From: CBDEGK01 sp965237855 | GTDB taxonomy: Bacteria; Pseudomonadota; Gammaproteobacteria; Pseudomonadales; Halieaceae | Length of the DNA: 64,000 nucleotides | Direction: 5' to 3' | NCBI GenBank assembly: GCA_965237855.1 | Contig: CBDEGK010000008.1 | Span: forward strand, 372,001-436,000 | Shown: piece by piece, positions 6,918-15,432 of the stretch | How positions within the stretch are numbered: position 1 is the first letter of the stretch | Layout of the letters: each line of letters starts with the position of its first letter | Made by a program: the position numbers and the translations under genes | Notes under the pieces: model-generated | What the model was told of the DNA's origin: nothing | What the model saw: the letters and a program-made list of their open reading frames with translations, nothing else | Databases searched by the model: none

Positions 6918-9393
6918 AGATCTACAACTGGACGCGATGCTGCAAGCGGCATTGGCCGGCGAGTTGCCCGACAACGAGAATGCACTGAAGCTGGCGGTGG
7001 TCGAGGATACCCAGCAACTCGCCGATGTGGCCAGTCAATTGCGTGATCGCGGCCACGGCAACGTGGTGTCTTATTCTCGCAAGGTCTTTCTGCCCCTGAC
7101 CCACCTCTGCCGCGATGTGTGTCACTACTGCACCTTTGCCCAAACTCCGCGCCATTTACCGCAGCTCTATATGTCGGTCGACGATGTGCTCGAGCTGTGC
7201 CGGCAGGGCGAAGCCATGGGTTGTAAAGAGGCCCTGTTTACGCTCGGCGAAAAGCCGGAGTTACGCTATAGCGCGGCGCGCGAGGCCCTGGCGGAACTGG
7301 GTTTTGAAACCACCCTGGACTATGTCGCCCACGTGGCAGAGCGGGTGCTGGAAGAGACCACACTACTACCCCACATCAATGCGGGCTGCATGACCGATGA
7401 GGAGATAGCCAAGCTGCGCAAGGTCTCAGCGTCTATGGGAATCATGCTTGAATCCACCTCTGAGCGGCTCTGTGAAAAGGGCATGCCGCATTATGGTTCC
7501 CCTGACAAACAGCCGGCAGTCAGGCTGGAAACCATAGAAAGAGCGGGCCGGGCAAACGTGCCGTTTACCTCGGGCATTCTGATTGGTATCGGTGAAACCC
7601 GCCGCGAGCGCATTGAGTCTCTGCTGGCGCTGCGTGACAGCCATGAACGCCACGGTCATATCCAGGAAATTATCGTGCAGAACTTCCGCGCCAAGGAAGG
7701 GACTTTGATGTCGCAGGCAGCCGAGCCCAACCTGGATGACTTGTTGTGGACCATCGCGGTGGCGCGAATACTGTTTGGTGCAGACATGAATATCCAGGCA
7801 CCCCCCAATTTGAGCCCGGGGGTGCTGCCACAACTGGTAGCAGCGGGCATTAATGACTGGGGTGGCGTGTCACCGGTAACACCGGATTTCGTCAATCCCG
7901 AGGCACCCTGGCCACACTTGGACAAGTTGGCGACGGAAACGGCGGTGGCGGGTAAATACCTGCAGGAACGGCTGACGATTTACCCGGCCTGGGTGCGCGA
8001 TACAGAACGCTGGCTGGATACTGATCTCGGCCCACGCCTGTTACAAATGATTGATGCCGAGGGATTCCCGCGCACCGATGACTGGTGTCCCGGCGATCCG
8101 GTTGAGCCGCCACAGGATATTGTCGATGCTATTCATCAAGCGGTGGTTCCGGCAGAGGTATCCGCTGATGTGCTGGATATCGTATCGCGCAGCCGGCAGG
8201 GTGAGCAGTTGTCAGAAACGGAGATCAGTCGCCTGTTTCGCAGCCGTGGGCCGGACCTGGCCTTTGTTTGTCAGCAAGCGGATCAAATGCGCGCGCAAAC
8301 CAGCGGCGACACCGTGACTTACGTGGTCAACCGCAATATCAATTACACTAATATTTGCTACTTCAAATGCCAGTTCTGTGCGTTTTCCAAGGGCAAGCTC
8401 AGTGAAAACCTGCGCGGACGCCCCTATGACCTCGATGCCGAGGAGATAGCACGGCGCTGTGAAGAAGCGTGGGACAGGGGTGCGACCGAGGTGTGCATGC
8501 AGGGCGGTATACACCCGCAGTACACCGGCCAGACCTATCTCGATATCCTGCACACGGTTAAGGCGGCAACCCCGGATATGCACATTCACGCCTTCTCTCC
8601 ATTGGAGGTGTGGCAAGGTGCCAAAACCCTCGGTCTGAAATTGACCGACTATCTACAGCAGCTTAAAGATGCTGGTCTGGGCACGCTGCCGGGTACTGCT
8701 GGCGAAATACTCGATGACGAGGTGCGGGCCACCCTGTGCCCGGACAAGATCAATACTGCACAGTGGCTGGAGGTGATGGAGGCGGCCCACACAGTGGGGT
8801 TCAATACCACGGCCACCATCATGTATGGGCATATTGAAAAGCCTGAACACTGGGCCCGCCACCTGTTACGGGTGCGTGAGTTACAGTCCAAGACCGGTGG
8901 CTTTACCGAGTTTGTACCCTTGCCCTTCGTGCACATGGAGGCGCCCCTGTATCTGAAGGGCAAGGCGCGCAAAGGGCCGACCTTTCGCGAAGCCGTACTG
9001 ATGCACGCGGTGGCCCGGCTGGTCTTGCGCGGGCAGATCGACAACATCCAGACGTCCTGGGTGAAAATGGGTGAAGCCGGCGTCGCCGCCTGTCTCAATG
9101 CCGGCGCCAACGACCTTGGCGGCACCCTGATGAACGAGAGCATTACCCGTGCTGCGGGTGCTGATCACGGCCAGGAGTGGAGCCCGGGCTTTATCGAATC
9201 AGTTGCCTGCCGAGCGGATCGAGATGCGCGCCAGCGCTCGACCATCTATGGTGAAGTTTCGTCCGAACGTATGCAGGCCGGTCGCACAGCAGACCCCCTG
9301 TCTGAGATCATCAATACGCCGGCCAAGAAATACGAGCGCAAGAACCAGCAGGACGAGCTGATTCGCAACGAGGTGATTGCCAAGAGCCTTTAG
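6904..9393 (+). CDS. cofGH: FO synthase, fused CofG-CofH (FbiC type)
   Basis: 829 residues: two radical-SAM halves in one chain. The CofG half has its [4Fe-4S] motif CRDVCHYC at Cys69/73/76; the CofH half has CYFKCQFC at Cys485/489/492. Other family marks are NFRAKEGTLM, PPNLSPGVLPQLVAAGINDWGGVSPVTPDFVNPE in the first half and GGIHPQYTGQTYLDIL, AFSPLEVWQGA, GTLPGTAGEILDDEVR, TSWVKMGEAG, NDLGGTLMNESITRAAG in the second. It joins a tyrosine-derived radical product with 5-amino-6-ribitylamino-uracil to make FO, the deazaflavin chromophore. The fusion is the actinobacterial arrangement; archaea usually have two genes. Last gene of the operon. Confidence 0.96.
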   Translation: MTLFEDLQLDAMLQAALAGELPDNENALKLAVVEDTQQLADVASQLRDRGHGNVVSYSRKVFLPLTHLCRDVCHYCTFAQTPRHLPQLYMSVDDVLELCRQGEAMGCKEALFTLGEKPELRYSAAREALAELGFETTLDYVAHVAERVLEETTLLPHINAGCMTDEEIAKLRKVSASMGIMLESTSERLCEKGMPHYGSPDKQPAVRLETIERAGRANVPFTSGILIGIGETRRERIESLLALRDSHERHGHIQEIIVQNFRAKEGTLMSQAAEPNLDDLLWTIAVARILFGADMNIQAPPNLSPGVLPQLVAAGINDWGGVSPVTPDFVNPEAPWPHLDKLATETAVAGKYLQERLTIYPAWVRDTERWLDTDLGPRLLQMIDAEGFPRTDDWCPGDPVEPPQDIVDAIHQAVVPAEVSADVLDIVSRSRQGEQLSETEISRLFRSRGPDLAFVCQQADQMRAQTSGDTVTYVVNRNINYTNICYFKCQFCAFSKGKLSENLRGRPYDLDAEEIARRCEEAWDRGATEVCMQGGIHPQYTGQTYLDILHTVKAATPDMHIHAFSPLEVWQGAKTLGLKLTDYLQQLKDAGLGTLPGTAGEILDDEVRATLCPDKINTAQWLEVMEAAHTVGFNTTATIMYGHIEKPEHWARHLLRVRELQSKTGGFTEFVPLPFVHMEAPLYLKGKARKGPTFREAVLMHAVARLVLRGQIDNIQTSWVKMGEAGVAACLNAGANDLGGTLMNESITRAAGADHGQEWSPGFIESVACRADRDARQRSTIYGEVSSERMQAGRTADPLSEIINTPAKKYERKNQQDELIRNEVIAKSL

Positions 9394-9480
9394 CGGGCTG
9401 GTAGAAAGCGCCTTTAGCGGGTTGAGTAGAAAGCCTTTTGCGGGGTTGTTGAAAGTCTTTAGCGGGCTGGTCGAAAGCGC
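9388..9480. repeat. four degenerate ~23-bp tandem repeats after cofGH
   Basis: Units start at about 9388, 9412, 9435 and 9457 and share CTTTAGCGGG followed by (T/C)TG and GAAAG. The first unit contains the cofGH stop codon, so the array looks like repeated duplication of the gene's 3' end; it fills almost all the space to the haemoglobin stop at 9483. No terminator hairpin with a T-tract was seen. Confidence 0.85.
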
Positions 9481-9482
9481 CG

Positions 9483-9914
9483 CTAACCGATGGCGATGAC
9501 GTTGGGATCGGTGTTATTGATATCTACCTGGCGATTGCGGACGGCATCAGCGATACGAAACAGCGGCACTTTCAGCATCTCACGTACTTCATCCTCGGTG
9601 CCCAGCCGATCCATGGCTTTCTCCATGCACAGTAGCCACTGGTCCCGTTCCCGCGGCCCGATGTTGAAGGGCTCATGGGGCGTGGTCATGCAGACGGTGC
9701 CGTATTTATCGGCGTATTTGGGTGGGCCACCCATCCAGCCGGTGAGGTATTCCGCCAACTTCATTTTCATGCCACTCAGATCCTTGGCATGCATATGGCG
9801 CAGTTCTTTGGCCTCATCCTGGCCAAGCTCATCCATAACGTCGTAGAAAGTACTGGCGAGTTGCTGGATGCCGTCTTCACCAAGGGCTTCGAATGGGGTG
9901 CGATAGGTAGTCAT
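9483..9914 (-). CDS. group 2 truncated haemoglobin
   Basis: 143 residues from the ATG at 9914 (the frame extends upstream with no reason to start there). Typical trHb2 pattern: TFYDVMDEL (B helix, Tyr), AKELRHMHAKDL with the proximal His, EYLTGWMGGPPKYADKYG, then HEPFNIGPRERDQWLLCMEKAMD with the conserved Trp. It binds haem and O2 and is thought in general to act in O2/NO or peroxide chemistry; its job here is unknown. It is divergent from ung, with start codons 63 bp apart. Confidence 0.92.
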   Translation of the reverse strand: MTTYRTPFEALGEDGIQQLASTFYDVMDELGQDEAKELRHMHAKDLSGMKMKLAEYLTGWMGGPPKYADKYGTVCMTTPHEPFNIGPRERDQWLLCMEKAMDRLGTEDEVREMLKVPLFRIADAVRNRQVDINNTDPNVIAIG

Positions 9915-9976
9915 GCGCGCTATTGTACCTCGCAGGCGTACCAGCGTCAGCTGATGCACATCAAAAGGAGCCGCTA

Positions 9977-10663
9977 TTGAGCAGTGAAATTCAGCTGGAG
10001 GACAGTTGGAGGCAGGCGTTGGGCCAGGAGTTTGAGCAGCCCTATATGCAACAATTGCGTGACTTTCTGCGAGCGGAAAAAGATGCCCACAAGGTCATCT
10101 ATCCCCCCGGCGCACAGATGTTCAATGCCTTTCAACACTGCCCACTGCCCGCGGTGAAGGTGGTGATACTGGGACAGGACCCGTATCACGGTCCCGGCCA
10201 GGCTCATGGCCTGTGTTTTTCGGTACCTGAAGGTGTCGCCATACCGCCGTCACTGGTTAATATCTATAAGGAAATCACCCAGGACCTGGGTCTGCAAATG
10301 CCCGCTCACGGCAATCTCACCTGTTGGGCTGACCAGGGCGTGTTGTTGCTCAATAGTGTGTTGTCCGTACAACAGGCCAATGCGGCTTCCCACCAGGGGC
10401 AGGGTTGGGAGGAATTTACTGACCGGGCCATTGCCGTCATCAATGAGCAGCGCGAGGGCGTGGTGTTCATGCTGTGGGGTGCTTATGCCCAGCGTAAAGG
10501 GGCTATTATCGATACGGCGAAACACCTCGTACTGAAGGCGCCGCATCCCTCACCTCTGAGCGCACACCGCGGCTTCTTCGGCTGTCAGCACTTCAGCCAG
10601 GCCAATGCCTACCTGCAACAAAACGGTCAGACCGCAATTGACTGGCTGCCAGTGTTGCGCTAG
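9977..10663 (+). CDS. ung: uracil-DNA glycosylase, family 1
   Basis: 228 residues from a TTG at 9977, chosen because AAAGGAG (9964-9970) sits 6 bases before it and the next residues (SSEIQLEDSWRQAL) resemble normal Ung starts. Active-site motifs: GQDPYHGPGQAHGLCFSV (catalytic Asp and Tyr) and HPSPLSAHRGFFGCQHFS (DNA-intercalation loop). Removes uracil from DNA. The stop overlaps the convergent EthD gene by 4 bp. Confidence 0.96.
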   Translation: MSSEIQLEDSWRQALGQEFEQPYMQQLRDFLRAEKDAHKVIYPPGAQMFNAFQHCPLPAVKVVILGQDPYHGPGQAHGLCFSVPEGVAIPPSLVNIYKEITQDLGLQMPAHGNLTCWADQGVLLLNSVLSVQQANAASHQGQGWEEFTDRAIAVINEQREGVVFMLWGAYAQRKGAIIDTAKHLVLKAPHPSPLSAHRGFFGCQHFSQANAYLQQNGQTAIDWLPVLR

Positions 10664-11025
10664 AAAATTTCATGTTCCTCGGTCATAAAGACGCGGGAGC
10701 GGGGAAAGTCGATAAACGTCGATTCGTCATCCAACAGTTTCTTTGAAGCGATAATGCCCGCCTCGCTGGTGGTTCCCGCCGCCAATTCCTCGGCGGAATT
10801 CCACCACACCTCGGTGATGCCATCGTAGGGTGGTTCACAGCCCCGCCCGGCCTGCAGCAGGGCATTCATCTCGGGTAATGCGGTATGACTTTGCACATAG
10901 CGGCAAGCGCCGATGTCTTTGGCCACCGACTTCACCAGTGGTCCATGTTGCTCCAGCCAATAGCGATAGAATTCTTCTGCGCTGACATCGTCTTTCTTAC
11001 AAATACAGTAAACCAGTTTAATCAC
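10660..11025 (-). CDS. EthD domain protein
   Basis: 121 residues. The N-terminus MIKLVYCICKKDDVSAEEFYRYWLEQHGPLV is the EthD/dimeric alpha-beta barrel pattern with a conserved YWxxxHGP segment, and the end has EVWWNSAEELAAG and FIDFPRSRVFMTEEHEIF. Family members are small dimeric barrels, some helping in degradation of ethers or polyketide-like compounds; the substrate is not predictable. Confidence 0.82.
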   Translation of the reverse strand: MIKLVYCICKKDDVSAEEFYRYWLEQHGPLVKSVAKDIGACRYVQSHTALPEMNALLQAGRGCEPPYDGITEVWWNSAEELAAGTTSEAGIIASKKLLDDESTFIDFPRSRVFMTEEHEIF

Positions 11026-11081
11026 GGCAAGATCTCCAGATGCGGCTATGCTTTTCTAACAATAATACTAAAGACTGAATC

Positions 11082-11600
11082 ATGCCCTACAACTGGACAG
11101 AATTGTTACAAACCCTGGCCGAGGTCAATATAGCGATCCTTGGCTTTTCCGGGATCATTGGCGCGGTCTGGACGGGAAGAAGTATCTCCCTCAATCCTGA
11201 GCACCGCGCGCTATTTCGTTGGATGCTGGACTACAGTCTGATTGCGCTGACCGCCTGCCTCATTCCCTTCCTGGTATTTCCATTTTTTCCTGAAACCGCA
11301 GCTGGCTGGCAGTCGTCATCTGTGGTCTACGTGTTGGCCATGGTTCTCTATTTCTACCTGTCCCGAAATTACTATCGAGTCATTTACGAGAGAGTCCGTT
11401 TCCAGGAGGGCCGATATGGCGACTTTGCCTTCGTTGTCGGCGACTTCCTGCTCCTGATACTACTGGTTCTCAATGCCGGCGGTTGGTTGTTCGAGCCCGG
11501 ATTTAAAGCGTGGTTGTTGCTGGTGATGTGGAATATGTTGGGAGCAATTACCGGTTTTGTCCGGCTTATTTATGCCACGTGGGAGATTGGAGATGAGTGA
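11082..11600 (+). CDS. uncharacterised membrane protein
   Basis: 172 residues with four to five hydrophobic helices (around residues 14-30, 50-70, 80-95, 115-135 and 142-165). Tyr- and Trp-rich, no catalytic motif seen. It overlaps the next gene by 8 bp, so the two are probably translated together. Not recognised beyond this. Confidence 0.7.
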   Translation: MPYNWTELLQTLAEVNIAILGFSGIIGAVWTGRSISLNPEHRALFRWMLDYSLIALTACLIPFLVFPFFPETAAGWQSSSVVYVLAMVLYFYLSRNYYRVIYERVRFQEGRYGDFAFVVGDFLLLILLVLNAGGWLFEPGFKAWLLLVMWNMLGAITGFVRLIYATWEIGDE

Positions 11601-12120
11601 ATCCAGGCTGAGAGATTGGGCCCATATTGCAGAAATAATCAGCTCCGTGGTTGTTATAGTCTCGCTCATTTTCGTGGGTCTGGAGATTCGGCAGAATACC
11701 AACGCAGTGCAATCGGCTGCGGCACAGGTGGTGCACGATAATTTTGCCGGCTGGTACTCGTCCCTGCAGACAGAACCAGAGCTGCTGGAGATCTCTACCA
11801 GGGGAATGCGTAACTACGACAGCCTCAGCGAAACGGAGAAGGCTCAATTTATTGCGATGTTCATGGCTTTTGTTTTCCACGGCCAGGACGCCTACTACAA
11901 GTGGCGGGAGGGTTCCCTGGAGTCGAAGTTCTGGCGCGCCTGGGAAAATGTGTCCATGAATTTTTTTAGCACCTCCGGCGGGCGTGCCTTCTGGGGCGAG
12001 CGCAGCTATCTTTTCGCCGACGAGTTTCAGCGCTACGTAGAGGACCACATCATGCAGCAGCCACCGCATCCCCAAGCCAAGGCCTGGGGTGCAATTGATC
12101 TCGATCGTGCAGCTGACTAG
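11593..12120 (+). CDS. small membrane-anchored protein of the EIRQNT-motif family
   Basis: 175 residues from the ATG at 11593. One N-terminal membrane helix (IAEIISSVVVIVSLIFVGL) is followed at once by EIRQNTNAVQ, then a soluble helical part with YDSLSETEKAQF and a Trp/Phe-rich centre. Two further relatives lie in this window (50693-52650, interrupted, and 52657-53139), all with a membrane helix, (E/Q)(I/V)R(Q/A)NT and a similar downstream pattern. The function is unknown. Confidence 0.75.
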   Translation: MSESRLRDWAHIAEIISSVVVIVSLIFVGLEIRQNTNAVQSAAAQVVHDNFAGWYSSLQTEPELLEISTRGMRNYDSLSETEKAQFIAMFMAFVFHGQDAYYKWREGSLESKFWRAWENVSMNFFSTSGGRAFWGERSYLFADEFQRYVEDHIMQQPPHPQAKAWGAIDLDRAAD

Positions 12121-12123
12121 TGC

Positions 12124-13014
12124 CTAGCCGTCTGTGTCCAAAGAGTAAGGCAGCTGAGAGAAATTGAGTACTGCACCACCGTCTCCGAGGAATACACCCA
12201 CGGAGACTGAATCGGAAGTACATACCGCTAGTACACGGCTGCCCTCATCGGTTGCTGTTGCATTGACGATATTGCCCACGGCTTGTTCGCTGCCCGCCTT
12301 GAACAGCGGGGTTCCCGGCGCGGGTTCTGGCGCTTCGATGTCGGCGATATACATGGGGCGCTTTAGTTTGCCGCGGTAGTGCATGCGAGCGACGACTTCC
12401 TGGCCTGTGTAGCAGCCCTTACTGAAACTGATGTGGCCGGTGGCCTGGTAGTTGAGCATCTGTGGAATAAACATTTCCACGGTTTCCGGTTCGATATGAC
12501 CGAGCCCGGCATTGATTTCTTCCAGCAGCCAGTCTGCTTCTGTGGCGGGGCTGGCCAGTTCAGCCAGTTGCTGTTCGAGCACTGAGGCAACCGCAGCGGG
12601 GCAGTGGCATTCATAACGTAGGCCTGACTCATCCACCTGTGACCAGAGAGCGCCTTCAGCGCTGGCTCGAGCGGAGAGCGATTCGAGATCATCGCCCCAG
12701 ACCGCGAGGACTACCCAATCTTCGGATGCATTCACTATTTCAGATTTCGAAAATACGATGTATTTGCCGAACACAGCCGCACTGCTCTCGCATATGCCCC
12801 TGTGCATGCTCAGCAAACAATCTTCTTCGTTCATGGCCACAGCCCTGAAGTCACAGACCATTCGCCCCTGGGGGGTGCACAGGGCGCCAATTACGGACTG
12901 TTCAGCACTGAGGGTATCCATGTCGCAGGTGGTTTGTCCCTGCAGGAATGTACGGGTGTCGGGGCCGACCAATTGGAGCACACCGCGATTGGCGAGTTTT
13001 GTATAGTAATTCAT
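12124..13014 (-). CDS. ygfZ: folate-binding protein YgfZ
   Basis: 296 residues, GcvT-like fold. The diagnostic motif KGCYTGQEVVARMHYRGK is present around residue 200, with the active-site-like Cys. The N-terminus LVGPDTRTFLQGQTTCDMDTL and GALCTPQGRMVCDFRA are also typical. YgfZ acts with folate in iron-sulfur cluster protein maturation. Its stop lies 4 bp from the 3' end of the opposing membrane-protein gene, and it is divergent from sdhE, as often seen in Gammaproteobacteria. Confidence 0.93.
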   Translation of the reverse strand: MNYYTKLANRGVLQLVGPDTRTFLQGQTTCDMDTLSAEQSVIGALCTPQGRMVCDFRAVAMNEEDCLLSMHRGICESSAAVFGKYIVFSKSEIVNASEDWVVLAVWGDDLESLSARASAEGALWSQVDESGLRYECHCPAAVASVLEQQLAELASPATEADWLLEEINAGLGHIEPETVEMFIPQMLNYQATGHISFSKGCYTGQEVVARMHYRGKLKRPMYIADIEAPEPAPGTPLFKAGSEQAVGNIVNATATDEGSRVLAVCTSDSVSVGVFLGDGGAVLNFSQLPYSLDTDG

Positions 13015-13060
13015 AGCGGTCGCTATGATACTTCACCTCCATTACTTTTATAATACGTTC

Positions 13061-13318
13061 ATGGAAACAGGCGCTGATTACAATCGACTGGTTTGGCACA
13101 GCCGCCGCGGCATGCTGGAGCTGGATCTGGTGTTGGGACCTTTCGTCAAGGAGGGCTACCCGGCCCTGGCCGAAGATGACAAGGCACGCTATCGTCAGCT
13201 GCTGGAATGTGAAGACCAGGACCTGTTCAGTTGGTTTCTCGGTCGAGTCGCCCCTCAGGATGAGGATCTCGCCACTATTGTCGGAAAAATACTGGCCTAT
13301 ACCCGCTCTGCGGATTGA
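13061..13318 (+). CDS. sdhE: FAD assembly factor SdhE
   Basis: 85 residues from the ATG at 13061 (METGADYNRL). The RGxxE motif is visible in SRRGMLELDLVLGPF, and DLFSWFLGR later. SdhE (YgfY) helps attach FAD covalently to SdhA and FrdA. It is divergent from ygfZ and overlaps ygfX, the usual arrangement. Confidence 0.93.
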   Translation: METGADYNRLVWHSRRGMLELDLVLGPFVKEGYPALAEDDKARYRQLLECEDQDLFSWFLGRVAPQDEDLATIVGKILAYTRSAD

Positions 13319-13739
13319 GCCCCGTTTACCGGTCTGGGCATCTGCGTTTGCCCAGTCGCTCACCTGCCTGGCACTGGTGAGTGTGTGGATCAGCCGAATG
13401 CCAGCCTCGCTGACGCTGTTGTTTTCTGTGGGCCTGTTGCTGTTCAGCCAGTGGACATTCAAACGCGTCCACCGCTGGTGTGGCCTGTTCCCGGTGGAAG
13501 AAATCTACGCCCACGACGGCCAGTTCAAACTGTGTTGTGGCGGGCAGTGGATAGACATCTCGCCGCGTCCGGACAGCCTGGTCTGGCAACAGATCGTGTT
13601 GCTGGAGTGTGTCGGTGAATCGAGGCCCGGTCGGGTCAGCTTGATGCTGTTCCCCTCGACCATGGAAGATGAAGACTGGCGCCGTCTGCGCCTGCAGGTG
13701 CTCAGGGCGTTAGAATTGTATCGCCGGGATCGGCGATGA
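13260..13739 (+). CDS. YgfX-like membrane protein
   Basis: About 159 residues if the ATG at 13260 is used; that ATG lacks a spaced ribosome-binding site, and the family-like part begins only at RIEPRLPVWA (about 13311), so a start at a weak codon near 13308-13314 is equally possible. Two membrane helices (AFAQSLTCLALVSVWI and LTLLFSVGLLLFSQW) are followed by a soluble tail (WIDISPRP, VSLMLFPSTMEDEDWRRLRLQVL). YgfX partners with SdhE genetically and has been described as affecting cell-division and cytoskeleton proteins in E. coli. The 3' end runs 38 bp into the end of nadB. Confidence 0.78.
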   Translation: MRISPLLSEKYWPIPALRIEPRLPVWASAFAQSLTCLALVSVWISRMPASLTLLFSVGLLLFSQWTFKRVHRWCGLFPVEEIYAHDGQFKLCCGGQWIDISPRPDSLVWQQIVLLECVGESRPGRVSLMLFPSTMEDEDWRRLRLQVLRALELYRRDRR

Positions 13740-15285
13740 GTTCCGGATAATCCAAGGTGTAGTGCAGTCCACGACTCTCTTTGCGTGATCTGGCGCAGCG
13801 AATCATCAACTCGGCCACCATCGCCAGGTTACGCAATTCCAACAGGTCATTGGACACTTTGTAATTGCTGTAGTACTCCCGAATTTCCTCCTGCAGCAGC
13901 TTGGCCCGGTGGGCCGCCCGCTCCAGTCGTTTGTCGGTGCGTACAATGCCCACGTAGTCCCACATGAAGCGGCGCAGCTCGTCCCAGTTGTGGGAAATCA
14001 CCACGTCTTCGTCCGAATCGGTGACCTGGCTTTCGTCCCAGGACGGTGCTGCTGCAGGTGGTGCCACTTCGTCCAGCGAATCGGCAATGTCCTGTGCGGC
14101 GGCGCGGGCGAACACCAGGCATTCCAGCAGCGAGTTGCTGGCCATGCGGTTGGCACCGTGTAAGCCGGTGCAGGAGGTCTCGCCGATGGCGTACAGATTG
14201 GTGAGATCGGTGTGGCCGCGGGTATCCACCAGCACGCCGCCGCAGGTGTAATGGGCGGCGGGTACCACCGGAATGGGTTGCTTGCTGATGTCGATGCCAT
14301 ACTCCAGGCAGCGCTCGCTGATGGTGGGGAAGTGCTGTTGCAGAAAATCTGCCGACTTGTGGCTGATATCCAGGTACACGCAATCGCTGCCAGTTCGCTT
14401 CATTTCAAAGTCGATGGCGCGGGCGACAATATCCCGCGGCGCCAATTCCGCGCGCTCGTCAAACTTGTGCATAAAGGCCGTGCCGTCCGGCAGTCGCAGC
14501 TTGCCGCCTTCGCCGCGCAGTGCTTCGCTGATTAGGAATGATTTGGCCTGGGGGTGAAACAGGCAGGTTGGGTGAAACTGGTTAAATTCCAGGTTGGCAA
14601 CGCGACAACCGGCGCGCCAGGCCATGGCGATACCATCGCCACTGGCGCCATCGGGGTTACTGGTATACAGATAGGCTTTGCTGGCGCCACCGGTTGCCAG
14701 CACCACAAAGCGGGCACTGAACAGGTCAACACCGCCGCTCTCCCGGTTGAGCACATAGGCACCCTGGACCCGCTCATCTTCGCGGATCAGGTCAACCGCA
14801 ACGCGATTGGGAAATATCTCCACATTGTCTGCAGTCAGAGTGTTCTCAACCAGCACAGAGGCGATGGCTTTACCGGTGGCGTCGGCGGCGTGAATAACGC
14901 GGCGATGGCTGTGGCCGCCTTCCATGGTCAGGTGAAATTCATGGCCACCATCTTTGTCCCGCCGATCAAACTCAACCCCCTGGGCCAGTAACCAATCAAC
15001 AATCTGTCGACTGTGGCTGACGGTAAATTCCACCGCCTCCTCGCGGCACAGGCCAGCGCCGGCGTTGAGTGTGTCTGCCACGTGCGAGGCAATGGTGTCA
15101 TCATCGTCCAGTACCGCGGCCATACCGCCCTGGGCCCAGTAGGTCGATCCTTGTGTCAGGTCTCCCTTGCTAAGCACAGCTGTTTTACAATGGCTGGGCA
15201 ATTGCAGGGCCAGGGCAAGGCCTGCGGCGCCGCTGCCAACGATAAGGACATCGTGTTCATAATGCTGTGAAGTGTGCTGTGACAT
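13702..15285 (-). CDS. nadB: L-aspartate oxidase
   Basis: 527 residues from the ATG at 15285 (MSQHTSQHYEHDVLIVG). FAD motif GSGAAGLALAL at the start, then GDLTQGSTYWAQGGMAAVLDDDDTIASHVADTL, and HFTC/HPTC-type active-site region (QFHPTCLFHPQ), LISEALRGEGG, and PAAHYTCGGVLVDTRGHT. Converts L-aspartate to iminoaspartate, the first step of NAD synthesis with NadA. The C-terminus (LIADPGDTILTP) is family-typical, so the overlap with ygfX is real. It is divergent from rpoE. Confidence 0.96.
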   Translation of the reverse strand: MSQHTSQHYEHDVLIVGSGAAGLALALQLPSHCKTAVLSKGDLTQGSTYWAQGGMAAVLDDDDTIASHVADTLNAGAGLCREEAVEFTVSHSRQIVDWLLAQGVEFDRRDKDGGHEFHLTMEGGHSHRRVIHAADATGKAIASVLVENTLTADNVEIFPNRVAVDLIREDERVQGAYVLNRESGGVDLFSARFVVLATGGASKAYLYTSNPDGASGDGIAMAWRAGCRVANLEFNQFHPTCLFHPQAKSFLISEALRGEGGKLRLPDGTAFMHKFDERAELAPRDIVARAIDFEMKRTGSDCVYLDISHKSADFLQQHFPTISERCLEYGIDISKQPIPVVPAAHYTCGGVLVDTRGHTDLTNLYAIGETSCTGLHGANRMASNSLLECLVFARAAAQDIADSLDEVAPPAAAPSWDESQVTDSDEDVVISHNWDELRRFMWDYVGIVRTDKRLERAAHRAKLLQEEIREYYSNYKVSNDLLELRNLAMVAELMIRCARSRKESRGLHYTLDYPELIADPGDTILTP

Positions 15286-15380
15286 GAAATAGTGTATGTT
15301 AGTCAAATACTTAGGCTCGAACTTTGAAAGTATATACGAGCTTGCCCGTAAGCGAAAACCGGAACATTTTACCCATGATG

Positions 15381-15408
15381 GGAACTTTTGTAGTTGCTCT
15401 GAATCAGA
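15381..15408 (+). promoter_or_regulatory. sigma-E type promoter of rpoE
   Basis: GGAACTT at 15381-15387, a 16-bp spacer and TCAGA at 15404-15408 match the extracytoplasmic sigma-E/AlgU consensus. A start near 15415 lies upstream of the GGGGAGG ribosome-binding site and the TTG start of rpoE, as expected for autoregulation. Confidence 0.75.
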
Positions 15409-15432
15409 GTGCCCCGTGGGGAGGAACAGCGA

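Noticed and set aside
15409..15432. GTG 15409 as the rpoE start
   Set aside because: It falls at or before the predicted transcription start and has no ribosome-binding site.
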